This document shows positions 24,893-36,562 of a DNA stretch of 64,000 bases, piece after piece. The DNA is from Erigeron canadensis (taxonomy: Eukaryota; Streptophyta; Magnoliopsida; Asterales; Asteraceae), in contig NC_057769.1 of assembly GCF_010389155.1 (NCBI RefSeq), positions 24,056,735 through 24,120,734 of the forward strand. The letters run 5' to 3'. The position numbers and the translations under genes were made by a program. The notes beneath the pieces were generated by a model. That model searched no databases. It saw only the letters and a list, made by a program, of their open reading frames with translations, and was not told where the DNA came from. The first letter of the stretch is position 1. Each line of letters begins with the position of its first letter.

Positions 24893-25118
24893 TTTATAAA
24901 ATATATTCAAACACCATTATTATTATTATACAATACAATATTTTTACAGCAATTTCTTACAATACATACCCTTAGACACATCAATAAAAATGTAGCTTGA
25001 TAAATGACATCACACTTTGACAACAATAAACATAGTTCATCTTCAAACCTTGTTTATTCTCCACGGTATTAAACAATCAACAACCACATACACCTTTCTT
25101 GATCAAATTACTTAATTA

Positions 25119-28100
25119 CTAATGGTCTTTCAGATTTTCATTAAGGTTAATCACAGCAAGCTCTTTCTGAAAATACTCTCCAGCATAAATCGGCGGGTAC
25201 TTATCTGCAAGAGGTGATTGCGCGTAATGACCCAAAGGCTTCATTACAGCGTCCGACGCTATAGCAGAAAACAACTGCCAAAACAAAGCAGAAAGTTAAC
25301 TCGACGATTAATATAGTTCAAATAGCATTAAATTAAATTTTATGTGTTAATTTCTGGCTGATGTAGTACTTACTGTTGAGGATACTCTCCATAGGCTTCG
25401 ATTTTCTTGTTTAGCTGTTTTAATTGCTTCGATTGTTTTCTTAGTTACAATAACTTCGTGCAAACCAGCCATACAGTCTCCGGCAGTAACCCATTCTAAC
25501 TGCAAACGATTACAATGAACTTAATTTTGTGAGTGAAATCAATTTTTGAACCCTGTTATTGCAAAGCTTAATTAACATGATTTTAAGTTAGTTTACAATA
25601 TTGGATGTTACTTCATTAATCCGTGTTTGTTTGTTGACATGTTTGTAAACCTATATAAACAAGTGTTTGTGTACTGTAAATTGCAACAAAATTCATTAAA
25701 AACAAAAGTGTGAGCCTGTGTCGTTAGTTTGTTCATTTGACATTTTTGATTAGAACCCAAAGGGCCAACATACAACAGAATCCTCAATACTAAATATAGA
25801 CAGGAGCGCTCAGGGCAGGTAAGACTCAAATCAATCGAGCAAAGAGCAGTAGGCCTACGTGCGGGTCCAAATAGGTCACGTCTTGTAACGTTTTTTTTTT
25901 ATTATTTTTTGTTCACTTTACAAACTTTTAAAATATGCGTAAAAAAATACGCATACTCTATATTATTGAGGTTATATTTTATACTTGTGATGTTTGTGAG
26001 TTTTAAAGTACTTATTTACATTTTACATGTCTGACCCGTAACAAACATTTACAAATACCCAATGCAGAAACCCATTTGCATATAAATGGGTTGAAATCGT
26101 GACCATTAGGTAACAACGGCTTAGTTACCTGCTTTCCGGTCTGAATAAGTAGACACCCTTTCGGGACCTTCACTTCCACTTTCTGTCCATTCCTTAGCCA
26201 AAGATACAGACCAGGGAATTTACTTCTATAATGAATTGTGAGAAAGTTAAGGTCATAATGGTATCCTGCAAATACAGTACCCTCTTTGCCATGACTCCCT
26301 AGGTCCCCTCCTGTTGGAGATAGAAGATGTGGACCCTGTTGAAATTACAAATGTGTGGTTTTATTGTAGTTGATGTTACAATATATTGCTATCAAGAAAG
26401 AAAGACATGTGCAATGCAATATTCACCATAAAATTTTAGTGGTCTTTACAAAAATAATGATGAATGAATAGACCTACATTCTTCAAGAGATTAGTGAAAG
26501 CATCTTTTGGTAACCCAAAACCAATTGCTGCCATTTCAGCAACAGCCTGCAAAAATTGAAATAATTTTCTAAGAAAAAAGGCAAAAAAATAAACAAAGGA
26601 TTGGAATTCATAAATTAACTGGAAGCGAAATGAATCCAATGGGCCAAGCAGATCAAATTTTAAGTCAGTATAAATCCAACTTTTTGATGGATCTAGTCTC
26701 ATGTATCATTTAGTTAAAGACTTAGATTATCATCATATAGATCTTTTCTAGCAAAACCTCCCTAACTATGTTGTCCTTTGGACCCAATTGGTCCTTTCCA
26801 TTGGACCAGACCCAGACCGAGTTGTATTTGAGTACCACCCTATGAAATGGAAATGAAGTCGAACCCGAGGTCAATTTTTAGGCAAGATCCTGATCCGTAG
26901 TGACCTCACAAAGTATTTATGTTGGGAGAACTAACACCACTTGGGCCGAGACACCAATGGTGTCATACAAATATCTTATACGAGTATCAATGATTATTAA
27001 TCATTAATCACAAGTTAGTTGTATATATAGCAAATGAACAAATTAAAAGGTACTATGAAAAATGAACCCTTTCATAATCGGAGCTCATATTTGTACCACA
27101 AACATTTAATGAATCTACCACAACTACGCATCACATATCTCTACAGTATGCAGTGAAATTTATATATTGTGGTAGATTTATCATTTTATGTGATATATTT
27201 ATCATTTCCCTTTCATAATGAACATGTTTAGACCCATTACCCAATTACCGCTTTCCCAACTGTTAAGAAACTTAACACTATGTATGCAAGTGACATAATA
27301 CCTCAACGGCAGACAGAAGCTTATAACCCCATGAATCCATAGTCTCTTCCCACTCAGGGAAACCTTCAGGGATAACATGATCTGAGTTTAGGTCCTAAAA
27401 CAGATATGCTTACTCACATTATTACGAATCATCATTAACAAAAACTAAATTAAAAAAAAAAACAAAACAGATGTACCGAAAGACATGAAGAAATGTACTA
27501 AACCTGAAACCGGGTTATTGATGGTCTAGGGCCAATTCTCCACATGTATCGCCACTTAATATCGGCACCCGTTGGAGTCAAAGGCTGATGTTCTTTTGGC
27601 AATTCTTTTGCTTTTATAAGCATATCCTTAACAACCAAACTCCTTGGAACTTCAAGTCCTCCGGGTGTCGCACCATTCTGTTATTTCGTGACACAAAACA
27701 TGCAAAAATAAAATCACTTTCTTGTCTCTAACAAAATCCTTCAGTTAGACATATCATAGAATCTTTATTTTCAGCAAAAACTATATGTTTGCTTCTGATG
27801 ATGTCATGAATCATGATGAGATGTCTTATGAATCCTGCCAGTTGATTATCTAAAGAAGTCGACCCGTGATTTCATACGAATTATCGATACAAAAATATTT
27901 TTAGGAATCAACTTCTATCAAACAACCATAACAGTAAAGTTTTACACATGTGGTAAGGCTATAAAGTATTTTTGGAGATTCAATATCAATATACATATTT
28001 CAGTTGTAATAGTTAATAGTTCAGTTGTTCATACAAATTTTCAGAAGAATAAATTTGTCAAAGTTAGAGAATTATGCACGTTCGGGTTTTGCAAGTGGGA

Positions 28101-28809
28101 GAATTTATGTTAAAGTGCACAAAAATAAAATTCTAATTATCACGTATAAAATATGATTATAGTTGTTAAACTATTACAAGTCACGAATCGACTCTTATGA
28201 ATCAAGTCAATTTACATCAAAAACAAAGTTACTCGATAGGTGACTCTTTTTTCTCATGACTCTTATGAGCCGCGGTGTGAATTTGGACCGAGTCGGTGCA
28301 AGTCGCAAACTTATGATTGCTATGGGTTTTTTTTTTTTTGAAATGTGTGAATTACTCACAGTGCAAACATACAGTGTTAAATGGGTCCGCGCTAGAGAAC
28401 CCTCTCACCTCCAATACCTTGTAGGTGGAGAATTCTCCAACTGAACCACTTGAAAGTACGACATTTAGTTGGGATAAATCTTTACCACTTCTACAAGACT
28501 CAAACCTGCTTTATCAGAGAACTTACTTTTTTTAAAAATTTCTTGAAAATATATTTCTCATGTCTCGAACTTGAAACCTCCACCATATAAAGCTGATGTT
28601 CAACCACTTAACTATAATGGAAAACATAATTAACTATTGTTATATAATGTATATTTATGGTTACATTATTTTGTACTCGTATGTTATATATGTATTTTTA
28701 TTCTTTTAGTACGAATTTGGAGTTAATTGAAAGTTTATAACTCAAAAGTATCGAATATGTAATATAAACTTATTAAGATAATCAACTTATATTTTGTTTT
28801 CAAATACGT

Positions 28810-28843
<34 letters not shown>

Positions 28844-30908
28844 GGAAAGTGATATCAGTACCACTTTAATTGATTAATTTATCATGACTGCGCATTATTC
28901 ACTTGTACAGTCAACTATAAAAATTGTACAATATGATATATCTATCAAAAATAGTGATACAAATACCACTTCCCATATATATAGTGTACAAAACATTGAA
29001 ACTAAAACGTGTTCAAATGATAGTTTTTAAAAAGGAATTTCCAAAAAAATAGAAAAACAACGTTTATTAAATTTTAGTGTAAAACTTGAACACATAGTTT
29101 TATTGTTTTTTATATTTTTTATTTTTCATTCTTCAAAATAAAAAACAACAAAATCTATTTACCCTCAATCCCCACACCCAACCCCAACACCCTATGTAGA
29201 TTTTAACATGTTCTTTTTTATTTATATGATTTACAAAAGTAGCATTTTTTAATTTGAATGCATTTTTATAATTATATCATTAAGTTCTAAAAAGAAAAAC
29301 CCATTCCAATTTTTAAATTGAAAAACTAAAACACATTTTTCAACAACTATTTTGTTTTTTTCACATATATTCAAATTTGTCTTTTATTCTAAATTTGTTT
29401 TTTCTTTAACCTTTCCTTTTTTTGTTCTATCAAAGTAGCTATTATTCAAAATATATAATATAACAATTTTAGATAACATGTAATTATTTTAAAATTGATT
29501 ACTCGTACTAAATACTGATTAATTATTTCTTTACCAAATTGTTATGATTATTTGAAATTTTTTTAACTTGTAGATAGAAGATATATATTTACTTAGGTAT
29601 AATCAAATTGATAAATTTTTTCACACCTTTTAATTTATGAACGATGAAATTTTTAGTTATTTAAACGTATATGTACATGATGAGAATTTTTTAAAGTTGT
29701 TTTCAACTTTACTAGTCGAGTCGGAGGCATCTTAAAATTTGGAGTAAAATTAAAGGTTAAAATTTAAAAAATATTTTAAAATTTTTTACCTTTTATTTTA
29801 ATCTATATGTACATAAAGAGTGTTTGGGATTGGTTGTCTAATTATCTATTTGTGTGTTTAACTGCTTATTGTTTGTTTTCCTAAGCAAATAAGCAATAAC
29901 AAATCTTTTCAAAAACTGCTTAGCTACCTATTTTAGTAAAAACGAGAGAAAGTATCCGCGCATTGCGGCAGTGAGATAATGGGGTGATAGGTCATAGAGT
30001 GTGATAGGTCATAGAAGGTGATAAATCATAGAGTATGATAGGAAAGCACCTCCGCCCTCGGATTTAAAAGTTTGACAAAAGTATATCGAATGACATCTCT
30101 AATGAAATAACATTAAAGTTTAAGAATACCCATATAGTTTTTATAATTTATCGATGTACGGTTTTGAGATAAAAATTTTTGAATGAATTAAAGGAATATA
30201 ATGATTTGAGAAGAGAGAGAAAAATGAGTGGTTGAGATTTCTTTTAAGGGTATTTTGGGGTATATAAATGTATTGTACATTATGCATTAGTAGGTGTACA
30301 TTGTTAAAGTTGAAACTTAAAACTCTATTTGTTTTATAATACAGTAAGTATAAGTATAGATAAACACATTCTTATTATAAGTAGCTGTTTATGGTAAGCT
30401 TGTAACTAGCTAGATAGCCAAATTCATGGTTTATATAGGAGTTCATATCAAACCATGGTTGTTTTTTCATTAAATTAGTTATATGAGAGTTCCAAAGCCA
30501 ACTATTTGTCAATAAAGTGTTACGAGTATCTCATACACTCCCAACCCAAATTAGTGTAGTTACATGCCCATATTCGAATATGTAACACAAAAACATCCAG
30601 CAAAAACTTGGTTAACAATTAATGAAAAATCCAATAACAAACTTCACCTGATAATGTTGGTGAGGTCGAGCCTGGAGAAGCTTGAATTCATCAGGCATTT
30701 CAAAGTACTTCTCCATCATACTAATAAATCGATCATCATCTTCGGCAGAACATCGTGGATCTTTCACAAACAACGCTCCGGTCTCTCTTAGTATTCTACT
30801 AACCTCTGAACATATGTTCTTGAGTTCAGGACTCAGAACCCCATCTAAACAGAACTGACCAGATGTTGCATCCACGTATGGAGTCAGATCAATTACTGGT
30901 ATATCCAT
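25119..30908 (-). CDS. 2-oxoglutarate/Fe(II)-dependent dioxygenase, copy 2 (complete, 361 aa, 7 exons)
   Basis: Minus-strand exons: 30648-30908, 27504-27677, 27302-27394, 26478-26546, 26129-26335, 25374-25499, 25119-25274. All junctions are GT-AG and phase 0; one uninterrupted 361-residue frame results, ending TAG. A DIOX_N-like region fills the first 90 residues. The iron facial triad is visible as H225-Y-D227 (GYHYDLNFLTIH) and H282 (AGLHEVIV), 55 residues apart; R306-V-S308 fits the 2-oxoglutarate-binding RxS. The His-to-RxS spacing (23 residues) exceeds the usual 10 of gibberellin or flavonoid oxygenases, but the paralogue at 62026 has the same. Expected reaction: oxidation of a small molecule using O2 and 2-oxoglutarate, giving succinate and CO2; probably cytosolic; substrate unknown. 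Confidence 0.95.
28330..28616 (-). mobile_element. Two SINE-like tRNA-derived relics
   Basis: On the minus strand 28456-28330 has AAGTGGTTCAGTTGG (A-box-like), a GGGTTCTCTAGC B-box-like block and an A-run; 28616-28520 has TAAGTGGTTGAACATC and CAAGTTCGAGAC. Both suggest decayed tRNA-derived SINEs. No complete tRNA cloverleaf was found. Confidence 0.4.
28842..28975. mobile_element. Small MITE in TA microsatellite (134 bp)
   Basis: Inverted ends ATGGAAAGTGATATCAGTAC and the complement of GTATTTGTATCACT-type sequence ending CCCAT. TA runs lie on both sides. Confidence 0.65.
29943..30360 (-). mobile_element. Helitron carrying half of a fold-back minisatellite element (418 bp)
   Basis: On the minus strand it starts TCTATACTTATACTTACTG after A and ends CGCGGATACTTTCTCTCG before T. 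Its interior (about 29970-30255) matches one arm and part of the core of the fold-back element at 19587-20501: the GTGATAGGTCATAGA units, AAAAGTATATCGAATG and the ATCGATGTACGGTTTTGAG region. It lies in intron 1 of dioxygenase copy 2. Confidence 0.7.
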
Positions 30909-31235
30909 CTCCCAGATGGCTTCTCACTCTTTTCGGCTCGAATTCTATAGAGAATTGAACTGAAAAAGAAGAAGAAGAAGAAATGTTCGATATCGAATTG
31001 CATGATCATGCATGCATTATTTATGGTGGTGGGTGTAGATATTTTTGGAAAGGATGTGGAGGTTTCCATAATTGTCAATTTGTCATGAGTCATGACCACT
31101 TGTTTTTCTAACAGTAAATTGAGATCATTTATGGTTCACTAGCCTAATCGATCTTATTCTCTTAGCATAAAAAACTCACTATAAATGAGGAAAAACACTC
31201 TGGCTGGCCTAACATGAAACGTTAATTTTGTTATA
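30909..31235. other. Upstream region of dioxygenase copy 2
   Basis: A GAAGAAGAAGAAG purine tract at 30965-30981 lies just upstream of the start codon, probably in the 5' untranslated leader. TGCATGATCATGCATGCAT-type palindromic sequence lies at about 30999-31018. No TATA box was assigned. Confidence 0.35.
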
Positions 31236-31465
31236 CGAGGATTGGTGTACGCGCGTTGCGATGGTTAAACGGTAATGATAATACAAAACAGTGGAGGAGA
31301 AATCAATATGCGTGTGTGTAAAATCTTGATAGGGTGTTTGTCTGATTATGCTTAGAGATATAGAAGGAGAGGTAATGTGTGAATTAGGGGTAATATGAGA
31401 ATATTGAAAAGATTGCTGAATTTCCTAAAATAGAGAGTCCAATATATTTTATTAGGGATTATAGA
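31236..31465 (-). mobile_element. Short Helitron, minus orientation (230 bp)
   Basis: The minus strand starts TCTATAATCCCTAATAAAAT after A and ends CGCGCGTACACCAATCCTCG before T. A/T flanks fit Helitron insertion. It lies about 330 bp upstream of the start codon of dioxygenase copy 2. Confidence 0.6.
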
Positions 31466-31529
31466 TTATAGATATTGGAGTTAACTTATAAACTCCCTAC
31501 TATTGATTATGTCATTGATTAAGTATCTC

Positions 31530-31912
31530 ACCTATAAACCAAATGGTTGGATAAGTGGTTGGATAAGTCTTGCCTCTGGAAAGAAGGGTCATGGGTTCGA
31601 TCCTCATGCCCAGCAAAGCTGGAGGTCGTTTTTTACGTTTACCTGGAAGCAACCTCTCTACCTTTAATAGGGGTAAAGTTGCCTACATATCAACCTCCCC
31701 CATACACCGTCAAATATGATATTAGGACCTAAAACCCGTAAAAAAACGACATTTTCCTTTTTTTTCATTAAGTATCTTACCTGGAAGCAACCTCTCTACC
31801 TTTAATAGGGGTAAAGTTGTCTACATATCAACCTCCCTCATACACCGTTGAATATAATATTAGGACCTAAAACCCATAAAAAACGTCATTTTACTTTTTT
31901 TTCATTAAGTAT
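31530..31912 (+). mobile_element. tRNA-derived SINE with duplicated 3' part
   Basis: Head with GGTTGGATAAGTGGTTGGAT (A-box region) and GGTTCGATCC (B box, 31594-31603); body with CCTCTCTACCTTTAATAG and CCTCCCCCATACACCGTC; T-run tail. The 3' half is tandemly duplicated (about 31637-31772 and 31773-31912). The SINE at 46488-46733 shares the same head and body phrases. The open frame at 31547-31732 is not a gene. Confidence 0.75.
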
Positions 31913-32898
31913 CTCACCTCAATCTTAAGTGATCTCGTATTATTCTCGTGGTTGTTAAAAGTAGGTATTATTGGAAATCTAACCATAACCCTACGACCCT
32001 ACGTCATTCGAACCATACAAATATATGAAGACAATAAATCACGTAATATGTTGATTACTCCACAATTCATCCTGCTACGGATCATTATGCATGTGTGCTA
32101 AATAAAGAATGACTTACAAAAATAGTAACCTAGTCCCATTAAAAATGTTATGTTTTGAATTTAAAAAGTCTTTACTTTTACAACTTAATTTAAACTTAAA
32201 TAATTATATTTGTGTTAAATGTTACATGAATTGACTGTGTTTTACAAGTTTTGTCATTTATATAATTTTTATTAAGTTTTATATAACACAACAAAATATA
32301 TTTAAAGTCAAAGTTTATAAATTAAAACTTTAAAAATTCAAAATAGGGCATTTCTAGTGTAACAAAGGGAATATGTGCGGTTATCTTTTTAACCAAATTA
32401 TATACATACCAATAAATATAATTAAAATAAAGGCCAAATTAACTTTTTTCTCCATGTGGTTTTTCGAATGAGCATTTTTCATACTCGCCGTTAACTTTTA
32501 GCTAAAATCATCCATGTGGTTTGTATTTCGTTTTTAAATCTGTTAACCTCCTCACGTGCCTTGCACGTGAGGGGCATTTATGTCTTTTCACCCATCTTCA
32601 TGTTTGTCCCTATGGTAAAGTGCAAAATTCATCTTTATGATTTGTCGTTTTTGCATTTTTCATCATTGTATTTAACAAATCTCCAAAAAAAACTTAATCA
32701 AAAACCAAAACAAACTAAAATCAAAAACCTATATAAATCTATATATAGGGATCTAATTTAATACCGGACGGTATGGCTAATTTATTTTTTTTTCTTTTTT
32801 AAAGTTGATATATTATTTTTTGGTGAAGGACGAATATACACCTAGTGATTAATGTTATTATCCCCAAAAAGAGTTACACGCAAATAATGCAACGGAAC
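31913..32898. other. Intergenic; nothing firm
   Basis: AT-rich. 32440-32660 has phrases typical of degraded MULE ends (CCATGTGGTTT, GCATTTTTCAT). The open frame at 32516-32761 falls there and is not supported. Confidence 0.35.
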
Positions 32899-33549
32899 AT
32901 ACTACAAAACTGACGTATTCCCACGGATTTCCCATGGATTGTGGCCGTCGTTAAAAGTGGCGTGGGAAATAGTTTCCCACGAATTTTCCTACCCACGGTT
33001 TTCTCACGATCATAAATTCGTGGAAAATATTCCCACGGAATTTCCCACGGCAATAATCACGGATTTCCCACGGACTTTCAACGAAAAGTTTTTGTATTTT
33101 TCCCACGGATTTTATCCTCCCACCGATTTCCCACGGATTTTCTTTCACACAGATTATCCACAAAAAAGTTTCCCATAGATTTCCCACAGATTTCTTTGAA
33201 TTTTTCCCGCGAATTTCCCATGGATAAATTTCCCACAGATTAGCCACGGGTTTATTTCCCACGATTTTCCCACGGTTAGTACTCTCATATTTCTCACGGA
33301 TTTCCCACGAACGTCATTTTTAAATTAATAATATAATTTATTTTTTTTTGTATTTTCCTTCACTTGTATATTTAAATACGCCAATTGAATTATAAAAGTA
33401 ATTAATCAATAATCAAACTACTAAAATGCATAATAATCCATTACCTAAGAATCAAGATACATCCGTCAACAAAACATTCATACGCATCATTTAAAAGTTA
33501 AAGTTTTGAAAATAATTCAAACTAACAAGTTTTTAACAAATCCCAAGAT

Positions 33550-33756
33550 TTAGGCCGGTGGTGTCGGTAGCGTCATATCGGGTAAGAACTTCATCATGGC
33601 GGCGATGGTGGCTTTCATTTCTTTTGTTTCGGCTTCACTTTTTCCTTTTAGCTTTTCTAGTTCCTTCTTTTGCTTTTCTTCACGCTTTTTCATCTCATCA
33701 ATCTCCTTTTGTTGTGTCTCATACCTTGCTTGCAGCTCCTCCAAAGTTTGGGTCAA
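33550..33756 (-). pseudogene. Coiled-coil fragment of an En/Spm-associated protein
   Basis: A 68-residue frame with a strongly charged heptad-like helix (LQARYETQQKEIDEM, then REEKQKKELEKLKGK) ending in MKFLPDMTLPTPPA. Such C-terminal coiled coils occur in the plant Ptta/En/Spm transposase-associated family; here it sits inside a CACTA element without any other recognisable domain. It could be the last exon of a deleted ORF. Function of the fragment is inferred only from context. Confidence 0.5.
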
Positions 33757-34066
33757 AATTTATACCTGGAAATAATAACACTCTTATAAATGTCTAAAAG
33801 ATATAGAGTATGAAGGTATGATAGATATTACAACAATAATCATTGTAAGATTGCTGAATATAACTTTAATTTGATTCTGGTGCATCGAGGCTCTATCAAG
33901 TAACCTACTTGCACTTAGAATATATTACACAATAATAGAAATGGCCATAGACTGTTCAATTTATTCATAGGCCAGATCATTTTTTTGACGATGACGATCT
34001 TCTATTAGTTAATTCTTTAAATAGAGTTAGTAGAATAAATGTCAATGTTAATCAACACATTGACAC

Positions 34067-34863
34067 ACCTGGACAGTTTCAGCTACTAGCTAAAACGAAA
34101 TTAACAAGCATTGAACAGAATGGTTATAACTAATGTTTCGTATTTGCCAAAATGGAGTACAAAATGGTTATAATTAATGGTTATAACTAAATTAACAATG
34201 TTTCATATTTGACAAAATGGAGTATAGTTTGATCATGTTTTCAGTTATAACTAATGTTTCATATTTGCCAAAATGAAGTAAAGAATGGTACTCTAAATTG
34301 AACAACCTTTCTGAGTAACCCTAAGGGTCAGTAAAGGGTAGGGTCTACTAAGCAAGCCTAAGCATCGAGCAAGTATCAACCGAGCAACTATAATCATTCA
34401 ATCTTTCCTATTTGCAACAATCATAATCACATACAAGTGACAGTTTGAGCTCCTTTTGTCGAGATAATTAACACACCTGGACAGTTTGAGCTATTAGCTA
34501 AAACTAGTATAACAAGCATTGAACCAAATGGTTATAACTGATGTTTCATATTTGCCAAAATGGAGTACAGAATGGTTATAACTAATGGTTATAACTAAAT
34601 TAACAAGCATTAACAAGCATTGAACAGTATGATCATGTTTTCCAGTTATAAATAATGTTTCATATTTGCCAAAATGGAGTACAGAATGGTGCTCTAAATT
34701 GAATAACCTTTCTGAGTAACCCTAAGCATCGAGCAAGTATCAACCCTAAGGGTCAGTAAAGGGTCTAGGGCTTACTGAGCAAGCTTAAGCGTCGAGCAAG
34801 TATCAACCGAGCAACTATAATCATTCAATCTTTCCTATTTGCAGCAATCATAATCAGATACAA
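34067..34863. repeat. Direct duplication inside the CACTA element, 2 x about 400 bp
   Basis: Both units begin CACCTGGACAGTTT, contain repeated GGTTATAACTAATG and CATATTTGCCAAAATGGAGT, and close with CGAGCAACTATAATCATTC...ATACAAGTG. Units start at about 34067 and 34474. Confidence 0.8.
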
Positions 34864-36562
34864 GTGTTGTGAGTTAATAATTTGATTTACTATAACAATA
34901 CGATTCTTTTAGTTATCAAATGTTCAATGTATTAAGTGATTGAATAGATAAATAATATATTTATGTATCAAGAAAAAAAATAGATAATTGACGATTATTT
35001 CTATTTATTAAGTCATAAGTCATAAAAAAAACATAAACTTGACTTAATATGTTAAGTTCTTAATCTTTAAGTCTATTAAGTAAAAAAAACGATATCTAAC
35101 TCTATTAAGTATAGATTAGGAACAAAAAATAACAATATATTTTTTTTAAGTACTAGACGCTTGGTGGTGATAGCGGAAATGAGTGGTGGTGGTGGGGGTG
35201 ATGTGTGGTAGTGCTGGTGGTCGTATGGTAGGGTTGGTGATTTATGTTGTAAATTATTTCATTATATTTCATTAAGTGTTTTAGATGGTTATACTTAATG
35301 AATTAAATGAATGGTAAACTGGGTAGATGTCCTTATATTATTTCATTAAAGAGTATAAATATATTTTAAAAATATTAAATCAAAACGACACATGACTTTA
35401 TATAGCTTGCGCCACATGCTTTAAAACTCTTTCAATCCTGTTTTTAGTATATTGGTGATAGAATATTATATACCATCTATGTATGTATGTAGGTATATAT
35501 GTGAGATACGTAGGTACTGTACGTATATATAAGTATGAGATGTAGGTGTGTCGTGTGTACTAATGATATATATACTAATGTATGACATGTATGTGCTTTA
35601 TGGATAGATGTGCAGTCTTAAATACATTTATATGTACATATACATGTATTATACGTACATACATATATACACGATACATATAAAATGCAGTATACGTATG
35701 TTTAGGAATTACATATATGTATTTACATACAATGTACATCGATACATACACTATATACACACAAAAATGACAATTGTATGAATTTGTCACAAATTTCCCA
35801 AGGATTTCCCACGAATTACCCACGAAATAACATAATCCGTGGGAAATCCGTGGGTAATTCATGGAAATATTTCCCACGAATTACCCATGAAATTCCCACG
35901 GATTTCCTACGGTGTTATATAATCCGTAAGAAATTTGTGGGGAATGCTTCCCACGGATTACCCTACTATCTTAGAAAAATTTGAAAAAATATTTCCCATG
36001 GAATTCCTACAAATTACCCACGGAAACATATAATCCGTGGAAATTCCGAGGGAAAATTGTTCTCATGGATTATACACGGATTACCTAAACATATTTTTCA
36101 AAAATATTTCCAACTGATTTTCCACGGTTAACATATATTCATGGGTAAATTCTTCCCACGGATTTCCTACGAATATAGTATCATTTTGTGTATGTAATTT
36201 CCCATAGATTTCCCACGGATATTTTATATCTGTGGGTAATCCATGGATAATTTGTGGGAAATATTTCCCACGGATTACCAATGGAAGTTAGAAAATATTT
36301 AATAAATGAAAGTTCCCACGACTTCATATTTGTGAGAAATTTGTGGGAAATATTTTGAATACCTTTTTACTTCCCTTGGATTTACCACGGATTTCCCACA
36401 GATATTTTGTTGGTGGGTATTCCATAGGAAATCCGTGGGAAAATATAGAAATAACTTGATTATAAAAATTCAACTCCATTTCATGGGTAATCCGTGGGAA
36501 AATTTCCCATGGATTTTTTGCCGTGGGAAAATTCGTGGGTATACACAGATTCTCTAGTAGTG

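Larger units (their letters stand above)
27678..30647 (-). other. Intron 1 of dioxygenase copy 2, filled with repeats
   Basis: A 2970-bp intron (donor GTGAAG, acceptor AACAG) at the same position as the 2168-bp intron of copy 1. It holds SINE-like relics, a TA microsatellite at 28811-28841, a small MITE and a Helitron. The extra length relative to copy 1 is partly due to these insertions. Confidence 0.8.
32899..36562. mobile_element. CACTA (En/Spm) element with TTTCCCACGG subterminal arrays (about 3.66 kb)
   Basis: The right end, read inward on the minus strand, starts CACTACTAGAGAATC; the left end starts CATACTACAAAACTGACG, a degenerate counterpart. Both ends carry dense arrays of a 10-12 bp motif (TTTCCCACGGAT and its complement) over about 32920-33310 and 35790-36545, in both orientations, as expected of subterminal transposase-binding repeats. 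The interior keeps a coiled-coil fragment (33550-33756), an internal duplication (34067-34863) and TATG-rich sequence (35450-35760). No DDE transposase. A clear 3-bp target duplication was not found. Open frames within the arrays are spurious. Confidence 0.8.

Noticed and set aside
31594..31603. GGTTCGATCC B box suggesting a tRNA gene
   Set aside because: No cloverleaf can be formed around it; the body and T-tail mark a SINE.
32920..36545. Short regularly repeated motif resembling a CRISPR-like array
   Set aside because: Units are 10-12 bp, occur in both orientations, and lie at both ends of a CACTA element; there are no unique spacers of constant length and the DNA is eukaryotic.
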